Shown here piece by piece: positions 1-7,359 of a stretch of DNA of 20,904 nucleotides. Location of the stretch: assembly GCA_045543495.1 (NCBI GenBank), contig JAZQMO010000024.1:1-20904 (forward strand). Direction: 5' to 3'. How positions within the stretch are numbered: the first letter of the stretch is position 1; every line of letters starts with the position of its first letter. The notes under the pieces were generated by a model, which saw only the letters and a list, made by a program, of their open reading frames with translations, searched no databases and had not been told where the DNA came from. Both the position numbers and the translations under genes were made by a program. This stretch comes from RGIG5579 sp045543495. Lineage in GTDB: Bacteria > Bacillota > Clostridia > Oscillospirales > SIG627.

Positions 1-70
1 TTCTTTTCACCAGCGACAACTTCTCCGCCTTGCTATGACTTCGGTTCTTTCCTCCCTTGGGCCGTCCCAT
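1..70 (-). CDS. IS3-type OrfA / helix-turn-helix protein, N-terminal fragment cut by window edge
   Basis: A minus-strand ATG at 70-68 opens a frame that stays open to the left edge and gives MGRPKGGKNRSHSKAEKLSL followed by VKR (23 residues). An AGGAGG ribosome binding site lies 8 nt upstream and a TGaTATAAT extended -10 sits further upstream. The MGRPKGG...K-x-E-E/A-K-L opening is what I know from small helix-turn-helix OrfA proteins of IS3-like elements, which bind the element ends and are completed by a DDE OrfB. Only the start is visible, so neither the HTH nor a downstream orfB can be confirmed. It could equally be a free-standing transposase-derived regulator. The gene is incomplete because the window ends, not necessarily because it is broken. 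Confidence 0.6.
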   Translation of the reverse strand, partial: MGRPKGGKNRSHSKAEKLSLVKR

Positions 71-91
71 CTCTTTTTCCTCCTATACAAA

Positions 92-135
92 AATGTTGGT
101 AGACACTTTTTTTGTGTCTACCAACATTATATCAT
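92..135 (-). promoter_or_regulatory. Extended -10 promoter overlapping a perfect 15-bp inverted repeat (possible IS end or operator)
   Basis: On the minus strand, TG-A-TATAAT (135-127) forms an extended -10 box. It overlaps the outer end of a perfect inverted repeat with arms at 92-106 and 114-128 and a 7-nt A/T loop. The predicted transcription start falls inside the repeat, so it could be an operator for the HTH protein downstream. Alternatively the TGTTGGTAGACAC end is the left terminus of an IS3-like element: the TG start and the GTAGACAC core resemble IS3 ends. A T-run after the repeat on the minus strand also allows a weak terminator. Confidence 0.5.
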
Positions 136-167
136 TTCACAAAATTTTTGTGAGTCTTTTTTATTTC

Positions 168-929
168 TCAAAAGGGGCTGGGCGGCTCGGTGGGGTTGCC
201 GTAATTCGGGCTCTGCTCGGCGGTGGGATTGCCGTAATTCGGGGGCGTGTGGGGCTGACCGTAGGGGGCATTGGCGGGAGGTACGGGGCGAGCATAGCCT
301 TGGGCGGGGGAAAAGGGAGCTGCAAAGCCTTGCCCTTGGTTTGGATCAAAGGGGGTGCCGAAGCCCGCAGGCGGGGCGGGCGGGGCAGGCGGGGTCTTAT
401 CCCGCAGGAGAAAGAGAATAATGGGGGTGGCAGACAGGAAAATGGAAAGCACCAAATACACCGCCGCACTGTCGGGAGCGAAGAGCTTATAGATCTTATA
501 CAAAACGATGTAGGTGAGAACGGACATCAAAACAGACATCATAAGGAAAGCAAAATAGAACAGAAGAACCGGCAGAATGATAAATTCCTCGCCCATGGCC
601 ATTTCTTCCAAAAACAAGGCCACAAGAACCAAAAAGGTAATGAAAACGGGGATCAGAATGAAACACAGCCCCACCAGAACGGGGAGCACGATACGCCAAG
701 CGCCCTTTTTCTTGCCGCAGTGGAGATTGGACTGCTCCGCCAAAAAGCCCATGGAATACAGGTCTCCCACAGGGAGCCAGGCAAGCCAAGGGGACTTGGC
801 GCCCATGGTCTTACACAGGCGGGAAAGCCCCAAAGCCTGCATCACATAAAGGCCCACGGGAATGGCAAGCATCAGGGCCAACAAAAACGAATAAAACAAA
901 ACGATTGCGAAACCGAGTTCTGTGCTCAT
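168..929 (-). CDS. Multi-pass membrane protein with proline/glycine-rich C-terminal tail, function unknown
   Basis: This 253-residue protein has about four hydrophobic membrane segments (roughly residues 7-33, 80-106, 117-145 and 156-176). They are followed by a tail of about 75 residues rich in Pro, Gly, Asn and Tyr. The tail contains PPAPPAPPAG and two tandem SPNYGNPT-like units, and the matching DNA repeats at 198-210 and 231-243. The first loop carries WLAWLPVGDLYSMG, a W-LA-x-P-x-x-x-LY pattern seen in several uncharacterised Bacillota membrane proteins. The start is well supported: AGGAGG lies 7 nt upstream and a TTGACA-17-TATACT promoter precedes it. No catalytic motif is visible. The tail is probably a flexible cytoplasmic or surface segment. 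The gene is transcribed alone and divergently from the GH20-polA operon. Confidence 0.75.
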   Translation of the reverse strand: MSTELGFAIVLFYSFLLALMLAIPVGLYVMQALGLSRLCKTMGAKSPWLAWLPVGDLYSMGFLAEQSNLHCGKKKGAWRIVLPVLVGLCFILIPVFITFLVLVALFLEEMAMGEEFIILPVLLFYFAFLMMSVLMSVLTYIVLYKIYKLFAPDSAAVYLVLSIFLSATPIILFLLRDKTPPAPPAPPAGFGTPFDPNQGQGFAAPFSPAQGYARPVPPANAPYGQPHTPPNYGNPTAEQSPNYGNPTEPPSPF

Positions 930-949
930 AACGGCACCTCCTTTTTTTC

Positions 950-978
950 AGTATACCGAAAAGGGCTTTCTTTGTCAA
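950..978 (-). promoter_or_regulatory. Sigma-A promoter of the proline-tailed membrane protein gene
   Basis: On the minus strand a perfect TTGACA (978-973), a 17-nt spacer and TATACT (955-950) precede an AGGAGG site and the ATG at 929. The leader is about 15 nt long. Confidence 0.85.
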
Positions 979-1003
979 TTCCAAGATTTTATTTGTCATT
1001 GGA

Positions 1004-1032
1004 TTGATTTTCTCCCCATTTCCTTTTATAAT
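1004..1032 (+). promoter_or_regulatory. Sigma-A promoter of the GH20-polA operon
   Basis: TTGATT at 1004-1009, a 17-nt spacer and a perfect TATAAT at 1027-1032 lie just upstream of an AAGGAG site and the ATG at 1062. It is divergent from the promoter at 950-978, with 25 bp between the two -35 boxes. Confidence 0.85.
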
Positions 1033-1061
1033 AGAAATAACGAACACAAAAGGAGTCTGCG

Positions 1062-2705
1062 ATGAAACGTGATTTCAAACGATTGGGATTGATGCTGGAT
1101 ATGAGCCGCAATTCCGTGATGAATCTGCCCGCTCTGAAAAAAATGATGGAGCGCATGGCCAAAATGGGCTACAACACCCTGCTTCTTTACACGGAGGACA
1201 CCTATGAGATCCCCGAGGAGCCGTATTTCGGTCATTTTCGCGGCAGATACTCGCAGGAGGAGCTGCGGGAGCTGGTGGCCTTCGGAGAGGGGCTGGGGAT
1301 CGAGATGATCCCCTGTATTCAGACCTTGGCTCACTTAAATGCCATTTTCCGTTGGCCCCGCTTCGAGGCCATTCACGACACAGCCGATATTCTGCTGGCG
1401 GAAAACGAGGGAACCTACGATTTCATTCGCTCCATGCTCCGCAGTGTGAAGGCCTGCTTTTCCTCGCCCTTGGTGCACATCGGAATGGACGAGGCGCACC
1501 TTGTGGGCCTTGGAAAATACCTGGATCAGAACGGCTTTCAAAACCGATTTGATATTCTCTCCCGTCACCTGAAAAAGGTGTGCGAAATGGTGCGGGAGGA
1601 GGGGCTGGAGCCCATTATTTGGGGGGATATGTTCTTCCGCCTTGCCAACCACGGCCAGTATTACAACGTGGAGGAGCCTGTGGTGCCCTCTCCCGAGGAA
1701 TTGAATTTGCCCGAGGGGGTGCAGATCACCTATTGGGATTACTACACCACCCGTCAGGATCGCTTTGAGAAGATGATCCGTGCCCACAGAAGGCTGGAGA
1801 GGCCCCTGTGGTATGCGGGAGGGATCTGGACCTGGAAGGGCTTTGCTCCCGACAATCAGTTTTCCCGCCGCTCCACCTTGGCGGCCGTTCGGGCCTGTCG
1901 AGAGGAGGGCGTGGAAAATATTTTCTTCACCCTTTGGGGGGATGACGGCGGAGAGTGTATGCGAGAAATGACCCTCTCCTCCCTCTTTGCCACCGCCCGC
2001 TTTGCGCAGGGGGTGGAGGATCTTGATGTGATCGCAAGGGAATTTGAGGAGGAATTTGACATTCCCTTCGAGGCCTTCGACCTTTTGGATATGCACGAGC
2101 CCGTGGAGGGCGAATGGGCCAAGGACTGCGTCACCAATCCCGAAAAATATCTCTTATTCAACGATCCCTTTTTGGGTGCTTGTGACTCCACCCTTTTAGG
2201 GAACGAGGGCGAGTATTACAAATCTCTTGCCGAAGCGCTTTCCCAATACGCCGAGCACAAGGAATTCGGCCCCCTCTTCCGAGCGCAGGCCCTCCTTGCC
2301 ACGGCCCTCTCCCGCAAGGCTTCCTTGGGGGTGGATACCCGCCGCATTTACAGGCTCGGGGACAAACAGGCTCTTTCCTCTATGGTACCTGAGAGCCTGA
2401 TGAACCGATACGATATTTGCATCAAGGATATTTCCCTTTACCTTACCGCCTTCCGCAAGATCTGGTTTTCCGAGAACAAGCCCCACGGCTTTGAGGTTCA
2501 GGAGATCCGCTTGGGCGGGCTGATCCAGAGGATGCTCTCCTGTCGGGAGCGGCTGAAGGAGTGGCGCAAGAACGGTACGGAAATTCCCGAATTGGAGGAG
2601 GACATTCTGGATCTGAAGGGGGGCGGGGCAGAGCTTTCCCCCGGTCACCTTCGCTATCCCTTCTGGGGCAAAAGCGCCAGTGTGAATGTTATAGGAAGAT
2701 CATGA
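1062..2705 (+). CDS. GH20-family beta-N-acetylhexosaminidase-like protein, cytoplasmic
   Basis: The 547-residue product resembles family GH20 exo-beta-N-acetylhexosaminidases, which release terminal GlcNAc or GalNAc by substrate-assisted catalysis through an Asp-Glu pair. That pair is visible as HIGMDEAHLVGLGKY, with D143 and E144 at the end of a TIM-barrel strand. Barrel-like segments precede it (GYNTLLLYTEDTYEIPEEPY near 37-56, MIPCIQTLAHL near 82-92) and follow it (IIWGDMFFR, ITYWDYY, WYAGGIWTWKGF). The overall pattern is closest to the GcnA-like bacterial subgroup that lacks a signal peptide. Imported glycan or peptidoglycan fragments are therefore the likely substrate. The start is set by AAGGAG 7 nt upstream and the upstream promoter. 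The stop codon overlaps the polA start (ATGA), so the two genes are translationally coupled. Substrate specificity cannot be read from the sequence. Confidence 0.85.
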   Translation: MKRDFKRLGLMLDMSRNSVMNLPALKKMMERMAKMGYNTLLLYTEDTYEIPEEPYFGHFRGRYSQEELRELVAFGEGLGIEMIPCIQTLAHLNAIFRWPRFEAIHDTADILLAENEGTYDFIRSMLRSVKACFSSPLVHIGMDEAHLVGLGKYLDQNGFQNRFDILSRHLKKVCEMVREEGLEPIIWGDMFFRLANHGQYYNVEEPVVPSPEELNLPEGVQITYWDYYTTRQDRFEKMIRAHRRLERPLWYAGGIWTWKGFAPDNQFSRRSTLAAVRACREEGVENIFFTLWGDDGGECMREMTLSSLFATARFAQGVEDLDVIAREFEEEFDIPFEAFDLLDMHEPVEGEWAKDCVTNPEKYLLFNDPFLGACDSTLLGNEGEYYKSLAEALSQYAEHKEFGPLFRAQALLATALSRKASLGVDTRRIYRLGDKQALSSMVPESLMNRYDICIKDISLYLTAFRKIWFSENKPHGFEVQEIRLGGLIQRMLSCRERLKEWRKNGTEIPELEEDILDLKGGGAELSPGHLRYPFWGKSASVNVIGRS

Positions 2706-5263
2706 AAACCATTTTAATTTTAGATGCCAACAGCCTATTCAACCGCGCCTTTTACGGCATTCGCCCTCTCACCACCCGTGAGGGGCTGCCCACCAATGCG
2801 GTGTTTGGGTATATTAACATTGTAAAAAAGCACTTGGATGCCATTAAGCCCGATTTTGCGGTGGCGGCCTTTGACGTCCACGCCCCCACCTTCCGTCACA
2901 AATACGACGAGGGCTACAAGGCCACCCGAAAGCCCATGCCCGAGGAGCTGCGCCTGCAGCTGCCTTATCTGCATCAGGCCACCGAGGCGCTGGGAATCGC
3001 CATTGTGGAGCGGGAGGGCTATGAGGCAGACGATATTTTGGGCACCCTCTCCCGCATTGCCGAAGAGGAGGGCAACCGAGCCTTTTTGATCACGGGGGAT
3101 CGGGATTCCTATCAGCTGGTCAGCGACAGGACCACCCTCATTTTGGCAGGCACGGGGAAGGACGAGGAGACCACGCCCGAGACCATCCGTGAAAAATTCG
3201 GCCTGACTCCAAAGCAAATGATCTCCGTCAAGGCCTTGGCGGGGGACAGCAGTGACAATATCCCCGGTGTGCGGGGGATCGGAGAAAAGACCGCTCTGAA
3301 GCTGATTTCGGAGCGTGGGGATCTGGACGGGGTCTATGCCGATCCCGACACCCTCCCCTTGGGCCCTGCGGCCAAGCAGAAGATCATAGACGGGAAGGAG
3401 GCGGCTTACCGCTCCCTGTTCCTTGCCACCATTTGCCGAGAGGTTCCCTCTCTTGCTTCCACGGCAGAATTCCCTTACGGGGGGATCGAGAGGGACAAAA
3501 TGCGCTCCCTTTTGACAAGGCTTGAATTTTCCAAGCTTCTCCACGCCTTCGGGCTGGAGGAGGAGCCTCGGGCGGAAAAGCCCAAGGCGGCTTCCGACGA
3601 CAATCAGGTTTCTATGTTTGATCTGGCCGAAGAGTCCGAGCCCATCACAGAACGTTCGGTGGAGGAGTTTTCCGACGAGGAGCTGTATCTGACCTATGAC
3701 GAAAAGGGCTTTTACGCTCTCTTCGGGGAGGAGCCCTGCCGCTTGGTGGGGGATGTGGAGGGCTTTTTGCGAGCCCGTTCGCCCATTGTTTTGGATTACA
3801 AGGAGTATTTGCACCGTTTTCACGCCCAATTCGGGTCCATTCTCGGGGTGAAGGCTTCTTTTGATCTGGCCTTGGCCGCTTATGTAGTCAATTCCCAGAA
3901 CAGTGCCGCCACCCTTTCCCGCCTGAGTCTTATTTTCTTGGGGCAGGCGGTGTCCCTCGGGGGAGAGGGGGATCCCGCTCTTCGCTTGGATCTGATCCGT
4001 AGGCTTTATCCCGTGATCCGCTCGGAGGTGGACGGGAGCGAGGCGAAGGCCTTATATTACGAAATTGAATTGCCCTTGGCCTATGTATTGGCCAAAATGG
4101 AGCTTGCGGGCTTTCAGGTGGATGCCGAGGGGATCCGCCGCTTCGGCCTTGAATTGGAGGAGGCGGTGGCAAGCCTTGCCGAGGAGATCTGGGCCGTTGC
4201 GGGGGAGAAATTCAACATCAATTCCCCCAAGCAGCTGGGGCACATTCTCTTTGAGGTGATGGGGCTCCCTGCGGGGAAAAAGACCAAGACGGGCTGGGCC
4301 ACCGATGCGGAGACCTTATCCAAGCTTCGGTTCCACACGCCCCTGATCGATCTGATCCTGTCCTATCGCACCGTTGCCAAGCTGAATTCCACCTATGTGC
4401 AGGGGCTTCTGTCTCAGGTGGGGGAGGACGGCAGGATCCGCACGGTATTCAATCAGACCCTCACCGCCACGGGGCGGCTTTCCTCGGCGGAGCCCAATTT
4501 GCAGAACATTCCCGTGCGCACGGAATTGGGCAGCCGAATGAGAAGGTTTTTCACGGCAAAGGATGAAGATCACCTTTTGGTGGATGCGGATTATTCCCAG
4601 ATCGAGCTGCGCCTTTTGGCACATATGTCGGGAGATGCGGTGCTCCAAAGCTATTTTTTGGAGGGGAAGGATATTCACACCAAGACCGCTTCGGAGATCT
4701 TCCACGTGGCGCCCGAAGAGGTCACGCCCGAGATGAGAAAGAGTGCCAAGGCGGTGAACTTCGGCATTGTATACGGCATTGGGGAATATTCCCTCAGTCA
4801 GGATCTTGGGGTTCCTATGCGCATCGCCAAGGAATACATTGAAAAATATTTTGCTCTGTTCCCTTCCATACGCTCTTATTTGGATGGGGTGAAGGCCGAG
4901 GCCCACGAAAAGGGCTATGTTTCCACCCTATTCGGGCGGCGCAGGATGATTCCCGAGCTCAAGGGGCCGAAAAAGAGCCTTGTGGCCTTTGGGGAGCGGG
5001 TTGCCATGAACGCCCCCTTGCAGGGTACGGGTGCGGATATTATCAAGCTGAGTATGGTTCGGGTGGATCAGCGCTTGGAGCGGGAGAAGCTCAAGACCCG
5101 CTTGGTGCTTCAGATCCACGATGAATTGATTCTCGAGGCGCCCCGTGAGGAGGCGGCGTACGCTCTCAGGCTTCTCAAGGAGGAAATGGAGGGGGCGGTG
5201 TCCTACTCCGTGCCCTTGACCGTGGAGGCCAAGGCAGGCGCCACGTGGTTCGACACCAAATAA
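2702..5263 (+). CDS. polA: DNA polymerase I
   Basis: This 853-residue family A polymerase acts in gap filling, RNA primer removal and repair. The N-terminal 5' nuclease domain (about 1-290) shows EGYEADDILGTL (105-116), TGDRDSYQLV (131-140) and the helix-hairpin-helix stretch DSSDNIPGVRGIGEKTA. The middle (about 315-450) is a degenerate 3'-5' exonuclease fold without the Asp-x-Glu metal ligands, as in Bacillus and Thermus Pol I, so proofreading is probably absent. The polymerase domain carries motif A DADYSQIEL (catalytic D630), motif B R679-K683-F687-Y691 and motif C HDE with D807. I start at the ATG at 2702, which gives MKTILILDANSLFNRAFYG, the standard family N-terminus. Longer in-frame starts lie inside the GH20 gene. 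AGGA precedes the start and the ATGA overlap couples it to that gene. Confidence 0.97.
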   Translation: MKTILILDANSLFNRAFYGIRPLTTREGLPTNAVFGYINIVKKHLDAIKPDFAVAAFDVHAPTFRHKYDEGYKATRKPMPEELRLQLPYLHQATEALGIAIVEREGYEADDILGTLSRIAEEEGNRAFLITGDRDSYQLVSDRTTLILAGTGKDEETTPETIREKFGLTPKQMISVKALAGDSSDNIPGVRGIGEKTALKLISERGDLDGVYADPDTLPLGPAAKQKIIDGKEAAYRSLFLATICREVPSLASTAEFPYGGIERDKMRSLLTRLEFSKLLHAFGLEEEPRAEKPKAASDDNQVSMFDLAEESEPITERSVEEFSDEELYLTYDEKGFYALFGEEPCRLVGDVEGFLRARSPIVLDYKEYLHRFHAQFGSILGVKASFDLALAAYVVNSQNSAATLSRLSLIFLGQAVSLGGEGDPALRLDLIRRLYPVIRSEVDGSEAKALYYEIELPLAYVLAKMELAGFQVDAEGIRRFGLELEEAVASLAEEIWAVAGEKFNINSPKQLGHILFEVMGLPAGKKTKTGWATDAETLSKLRFHTPLIDLILSYRTVAKLNSTYVQGLLSQVGEDGRIRTVFNQTLTATGRLSSAEPNLQNIPVRTELGSRMRRFFTAKDEDHLLVDADYSQIELRLLAHMSGDAVLQSYFLEGKDIHTKTASEIFHVAPEEVTPEMRKSAKAVNFGIVYGIGEYSLSQDLGVPMRIAKEYIEKYFALFPSIRSYLDGVKAEAHEKGYVSTLFGRRRMIPELKGPKKSLVAFGERVAMNAPLQGTGADIIKLSMVRVDQRLEREKLKTRLVLQIHDELILEAPREEAAYALRLLKEEMEGAVSYSVPLTVEAKAGATWFDTK

Positions 5264-5289
5264 CCGCCTTTCTTTGAAAAGAAAGGCGG
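5264..5289 (+). terminator. Hairpin immediately after polA, possible terminator and member of a repeated hairpin set
   Basis: An 11-bp perfect stem (5264-5274 with 5279-5289) and a 4-nt loop begin right after the polA stop. No T-run follows, so termination would be weak. The same hairpin followed by CAAAGAA(A/G)CTTTT recurs in degenerate form at 5356-5394 and again after the GNAT gene at 7104-7140. It is therefore a repeat as well as a possible terminator. Confidence 0.55.
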
Positions 5290-5380
5290 CAAAGAAACTT
5301 TTAGACTTTTAACGCCTACCTTTTATAAAAAAGTAAAAAAATATTAGACGACTAAAGCCTATCTTTTATAAAAAAGGTGG

Positions 5381-5433
5381 CAAAGAAGCTTTTTGGTAAG
5401 GGAAAAAAACAAAATCTACAGAAATTTGCTTTG
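5381..5433 (+). repeat. 53-bp intergenic repeat arm, copy 1
   Basis: It is identical at 52 of 53 positions to 7128-7180, by direct reading. It starts with CAAAGAAGCTTTTTGGTAAG and ends in AAATTTGCTTTG. The two copies bracket the RAYT and GNAT genes in the same orientation. Confidence 0.9.
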
Positions 5434-5524
5434 CGAAAAAGACAACCTCCCTCGGGCCGAGGCTCTATGGTGCGAAATCTTTTCTTTGTGCCACAAAGCG
5501 AAGGCTGATAAAGCCACAACCTGC

Positions 5525-5550
5525 GGGCCGTCGAGGACGTCGGCCCCTAC
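5525..5550 (-). repeat. REP-like palindrome 1 (CTAC foot on + strand)
   Basis: GGGCCG...CGGCCC arms enclose TCGAGGACGT and are followed by CCTAC; on the minus strand this reads GTAG plus hairpin. It is followed by AAAT. The 26 bases are identical to 7204-7229. Confidence 0.85.
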
Positions 5551-5746
5551 AAATTTGATATCATTTTTGCCTCATATTTCTAACCAACCTTGATAAAATC
5601 ATCGTTTTCCAAAGAAAAAACGGGAGGATGGGGCCCCTCCCCTACCATATTAAATTTTTCGCCCCTTATTTCAATCCTCCTTGATAAAATCATCTTTTTT
5701 GCAAAATAAATATCTGTTTGCCGAAATTTGAAATTTGCACCGATAG

Positions 5747-5772
5747 GTAGGGGCCGACGTCCCCGACGGCCC
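5747..5772 (+). repeat. REP-like palindrome 2 (GTAG foot on + strand)
   Basis: GTAG is followed by the reverse complement of the 5525 palindrome with one base changed. It is in opposite orientation to palindrome 1 and identical to 7334-7359. Two REPs in inverted orientation form a BIME-like pair. Confidence 0.85.
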
Positions 5773-5906
5773 GAGCAAAATTCTCTTTTGTGCAAAATAG
5801 ATTTCTGTATGCAAAATTGTAATTCCCACCACATAAGGCTCCCCCACAGGAGAAGGCATTGGTTTTACGAAAACTTTTCTTTGTGGTGCAAAACCGTCTT
5901 TTATTC

Positions 5907-5932
5907 GTAGGGGCCGATATCACCGAAGACCC
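5907..5932 (+). repeat. Degenerate REP-like copy next to the RAYT start
   Basis: GTAGGGGCCGA is intact, but the second arm is decayed (GAAGACCC). It ends 27 bp before the RAYT start codon, the closest repeat to that gene. Confidence 0.6.
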
Positions 5933-5959
5933 AAGAAACCATCACTATTTGAGGTAAAA

Positions 5960-6457
5960 ATGTCGGATCATTTGCCAAAACGAAAGCAAACCCGCTGGAA
6001 TGAATATGATTATTCCAACAAGGGTGCATATTTTATCACAATTTGCACCAATGGCAGAAAGCAAATCTTATCGCATATCCCTGCAGAGATCGGTGTTACC
6101 GAAGATGCACAACAACCGAACCTAACCTCATACGGAAAAATTGCAGAGGATTGCATCAATCAAATCGGTAATTTTTACGAGGATATAAAAATCGACCAAT
6201 TTGTGATTATGCCAAATCATATCCATTTGATTCTGTTTGTGTATGGCAACGAGCCGAAGAAAAACGCAAGACAACATTCTCTCGTTTCCAAATTTGTCTC
6301 TACCTTAAAGCGTTTTTGCAACAAACAATATGGAGAAAACATTTGGCAACGATCCTATTTTGATCACATCATTCGGGATAAAACGGATTATCAGACCCAC
6401 ATTCGGTATATTGCTCAAAACCCGCTGAAATGGAACGAGGACGAGTTCTTCTTTTAG
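5960..6457 (+). CDS. RAYT-type Y1 (HUH) transposase
   Basis: The 165-residue protein belongs to the Y1 transposase superfamily (IS200-like fold), single-strand DNA nucleases that form a 5'-phosphotyrosine link. The HUH pair is in MPNHIHLI (H87, H89) and the likely nucleophile is Y150 in HIRYIAQNPLKW. The Y-I-x-x-N-P-x-x-W ending and the N-terminal RWNEYDYSNKGAYFITICT are typical of REP-associated tyrosine transposases (RAYTs), not of the mobile IS200 TnpA group. RAYTs are usually single-copy domesticated genes that act on REP palindromes with a GTAG foot. Such palindromes occur on both sides here. The start ATG has GAGG just upstream. The gene is visibly AT-richer than its neighbours, suggesting transfer. 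It has no terminal hairpins of its own like those of the IS200 element at 19672-20358. Confidence 0.88.
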   Translation: MSDHLPKRKQTRWNEYDYSNKGAYFITICTNGRKQILSHIPAEIGVTEDAQQPNLTSYGKIAEDCINQIGNFYEDIKIDQFVIMPNHIHLILFVYGNEPKKNARQHSLVSKFVSTLKRFCNKQYGENIWQRSYFDHIIRDKTDYQTHIRYIAQNPLKWNEDEFFF

Positions 6458-6511
6458 TCAAATGCAAACAAAAAACCTCGTTATAAAAACATAACAAGAA
6501 AGGAAAAAAAC

Positions 6512-7042
6512 ATGGAAATGAAACTTTGCTTGAAGCTGGAGGAGGAGGGGCTCCTGGAGCAGCTTCGTCAGCTTTTGATCTTGGGTGACAAGGAATTTAT
6601 TCCGCCTCTGTCCTCCCGTGGCTCCACCACCCAGCAGGGGCTTGCCTCGGCCAAGGCCACCGGCGGCATTGACGCTTATTTTGAGGAAATGAAGCAGCAA
6701 TGCTTCGTTTTGGCTATGGAAGGGGATGTGATGGCGGGCTTTATGTCCTTTAAGATAAACCACCACGGGCCCCACATTCCCGAGGGGGACAACCTCTATG
6801 CCTCCACCAGCGTGGTACATCCCGACTTCCGTGGCAGGGGCTTGATGACGGGCTTTTACCGTGAAATGATCCGCTCCTTCCCCGACCGTGCCATTTACAC
6901 CCGCACCTGGCACGAGAATTTCGGTCACCTGAAGGTGCTTTCAAGGCTTGGCTTTTCCCTTTTGGAGACCTTGGAAAATGACCGTGGCGAGGGCATCCAC
7001 ACCGTTTATTACGGCCGCCTTCCCGCCCCCTTGGCAGAATAA
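6512..7042 (+). CDS. GNAT-family N-acetyltransferase
   Basis: This 176-residue protein shows the GNAT acetyl-CoA-binding motif A as SVVHPDFRGRGLMTGFYREM (about residues 100-119, with the R-G-x-G pyrophosphate loop). A preceding beta strand (CFVLAMEGDVMAGFMSFKI, 64-82) and a later WHENFGHLKVLSRLGFSLL segment match GNAT motif B. The enzyme would move an acetyl group from acetyl-CoA to an amine on an unknown small molecule or protein. The start has AAAGGA 7-9 nt upstream. It lies 54 bp after the RAYT gene and ends at a strong terminator, so it is probably its own unit or the tail of the RAYT transcript. Its codon use matches the chromosome rather than the AT-rich RAYT. Nothing indicates the substrate. 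Confidence 0.85.
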   Translation: MEMKLCLKLEEEGLLEQLRQLLILGDKEFIPPLSSRGSTTQQGLASAKATGGIDAYFEEMKQQCFVLAMEGDVMAGFMSFKINHHGPHIPEGDNLYASTSVVHPDFRGRGLMTGFYREMIRSFPDRAIYTRTWHENFGHLKVLSRLGFSLLETLENDRGEGIHTVYYGRLPAPLAE

Positions 7043-7066
7043 TTGAAGAATTGCAAGAAATAAGGT

Positions 7067-7094
7067 AGGCGTTCCTTCGGGAACGCCTGTTTTG
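7067..7094 (+). terminator. Intrinsic terminator after the GNAT gene
   Basis: A 9-bp perfect stem (7067-7075 with 7080-7088) closes on a stable TTCG tetraloop and is followed by GTTTTGTT. It lies 24 bp after the stop codon. Confidence 0.85.
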
Positions 7095-7127
7095 TTGGTA
7101 TTTCCGCCTTTTTTGAAAAAAGGCGGG

Positions 7128-7180
7128 CAAAGAAGCTTTTTGGTAAGGGAAAAGAACAAAATCTACAGAAATTTGCTTTG
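7128..7180 (+). repeat. 53-bp intergenic repeat arm, copy 2
   Basis: It differs from 5381-5433 at one position. An imperfect inverted version lies at 7441-7485. Confidence 0.9.
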
Positions 7181-7203
7181 ATAAAGAGATACCCGCCGCT
7201 TGC

Positions 7204-7229
7204 GGGCCGTCGAGGACGTCGGCCCCTAC
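7204..7229 (-). repeat. REP-like palindrome 4 (CTAC foot on + strand)
   Basis: The 26 bases are identical to 5525-5550 and are followed by AAAT. Confidence 0.85.
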
Positions 7230-7333
7230 AAATTTCATAAAAATTACGCCTTGTGTTTCAAGCTAACCTTGATAAAGCCATCTATTTTGCAACATAAATT
7301 TCTTTGCGCAAAATACAAATTCTTCACCAATCG

Positions 7334-7359
7334 GTAGGGGCCGACGTCCCCGACGGCCC
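7334..7359 (+). repeat. REP-like palindrome 5 (GTAG foot on + strand)
   Basis: The 26 bases are identical to 5747-5772. The downstream flank GAGCAAAATTCTCTTTT is also shared with that copy. It is inverted relative to 7204-7229. Confidence 0.85.

Larger units (their letters stand above)
5290..5959. repeat. Intergenic repeat field upstream of the RAYT gene (copy A)
   Basis: This stretch of about 670 bp has no convincing gene. It contains two further degenerate hairpin units of the type after polA (about 5310-5340 and 5356-5394), the 53-bp arm at 5381-5433, a 13-nt palindrome at 5450-5462, and three REP-like palindromes at 5525, 5747 and 5907. It also has two copies of a TTGATAAAATCATC module (near 5590 and 5682) and repeated GCAAAATARATTTCT-like modules near 5700 and 5797. 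The modules recur in the field at 7128-7526, so this is repeat DNA assembled from shared parts. Confidence 0.75.

Noticed and set aside
57..1007. Plus-strand open frame of 316 codons
   Set aside because: It is antisense to the proline-tailed membrane protein, which has a perfect promoter and RBS. Its sequence is low-complexity Gly/His/Gln.
5393..5593. Short open frames in the field upstream of the RAYT gene
   Set aside because: They run across REP palindromes and repeat arms and have no ribosome binding site.
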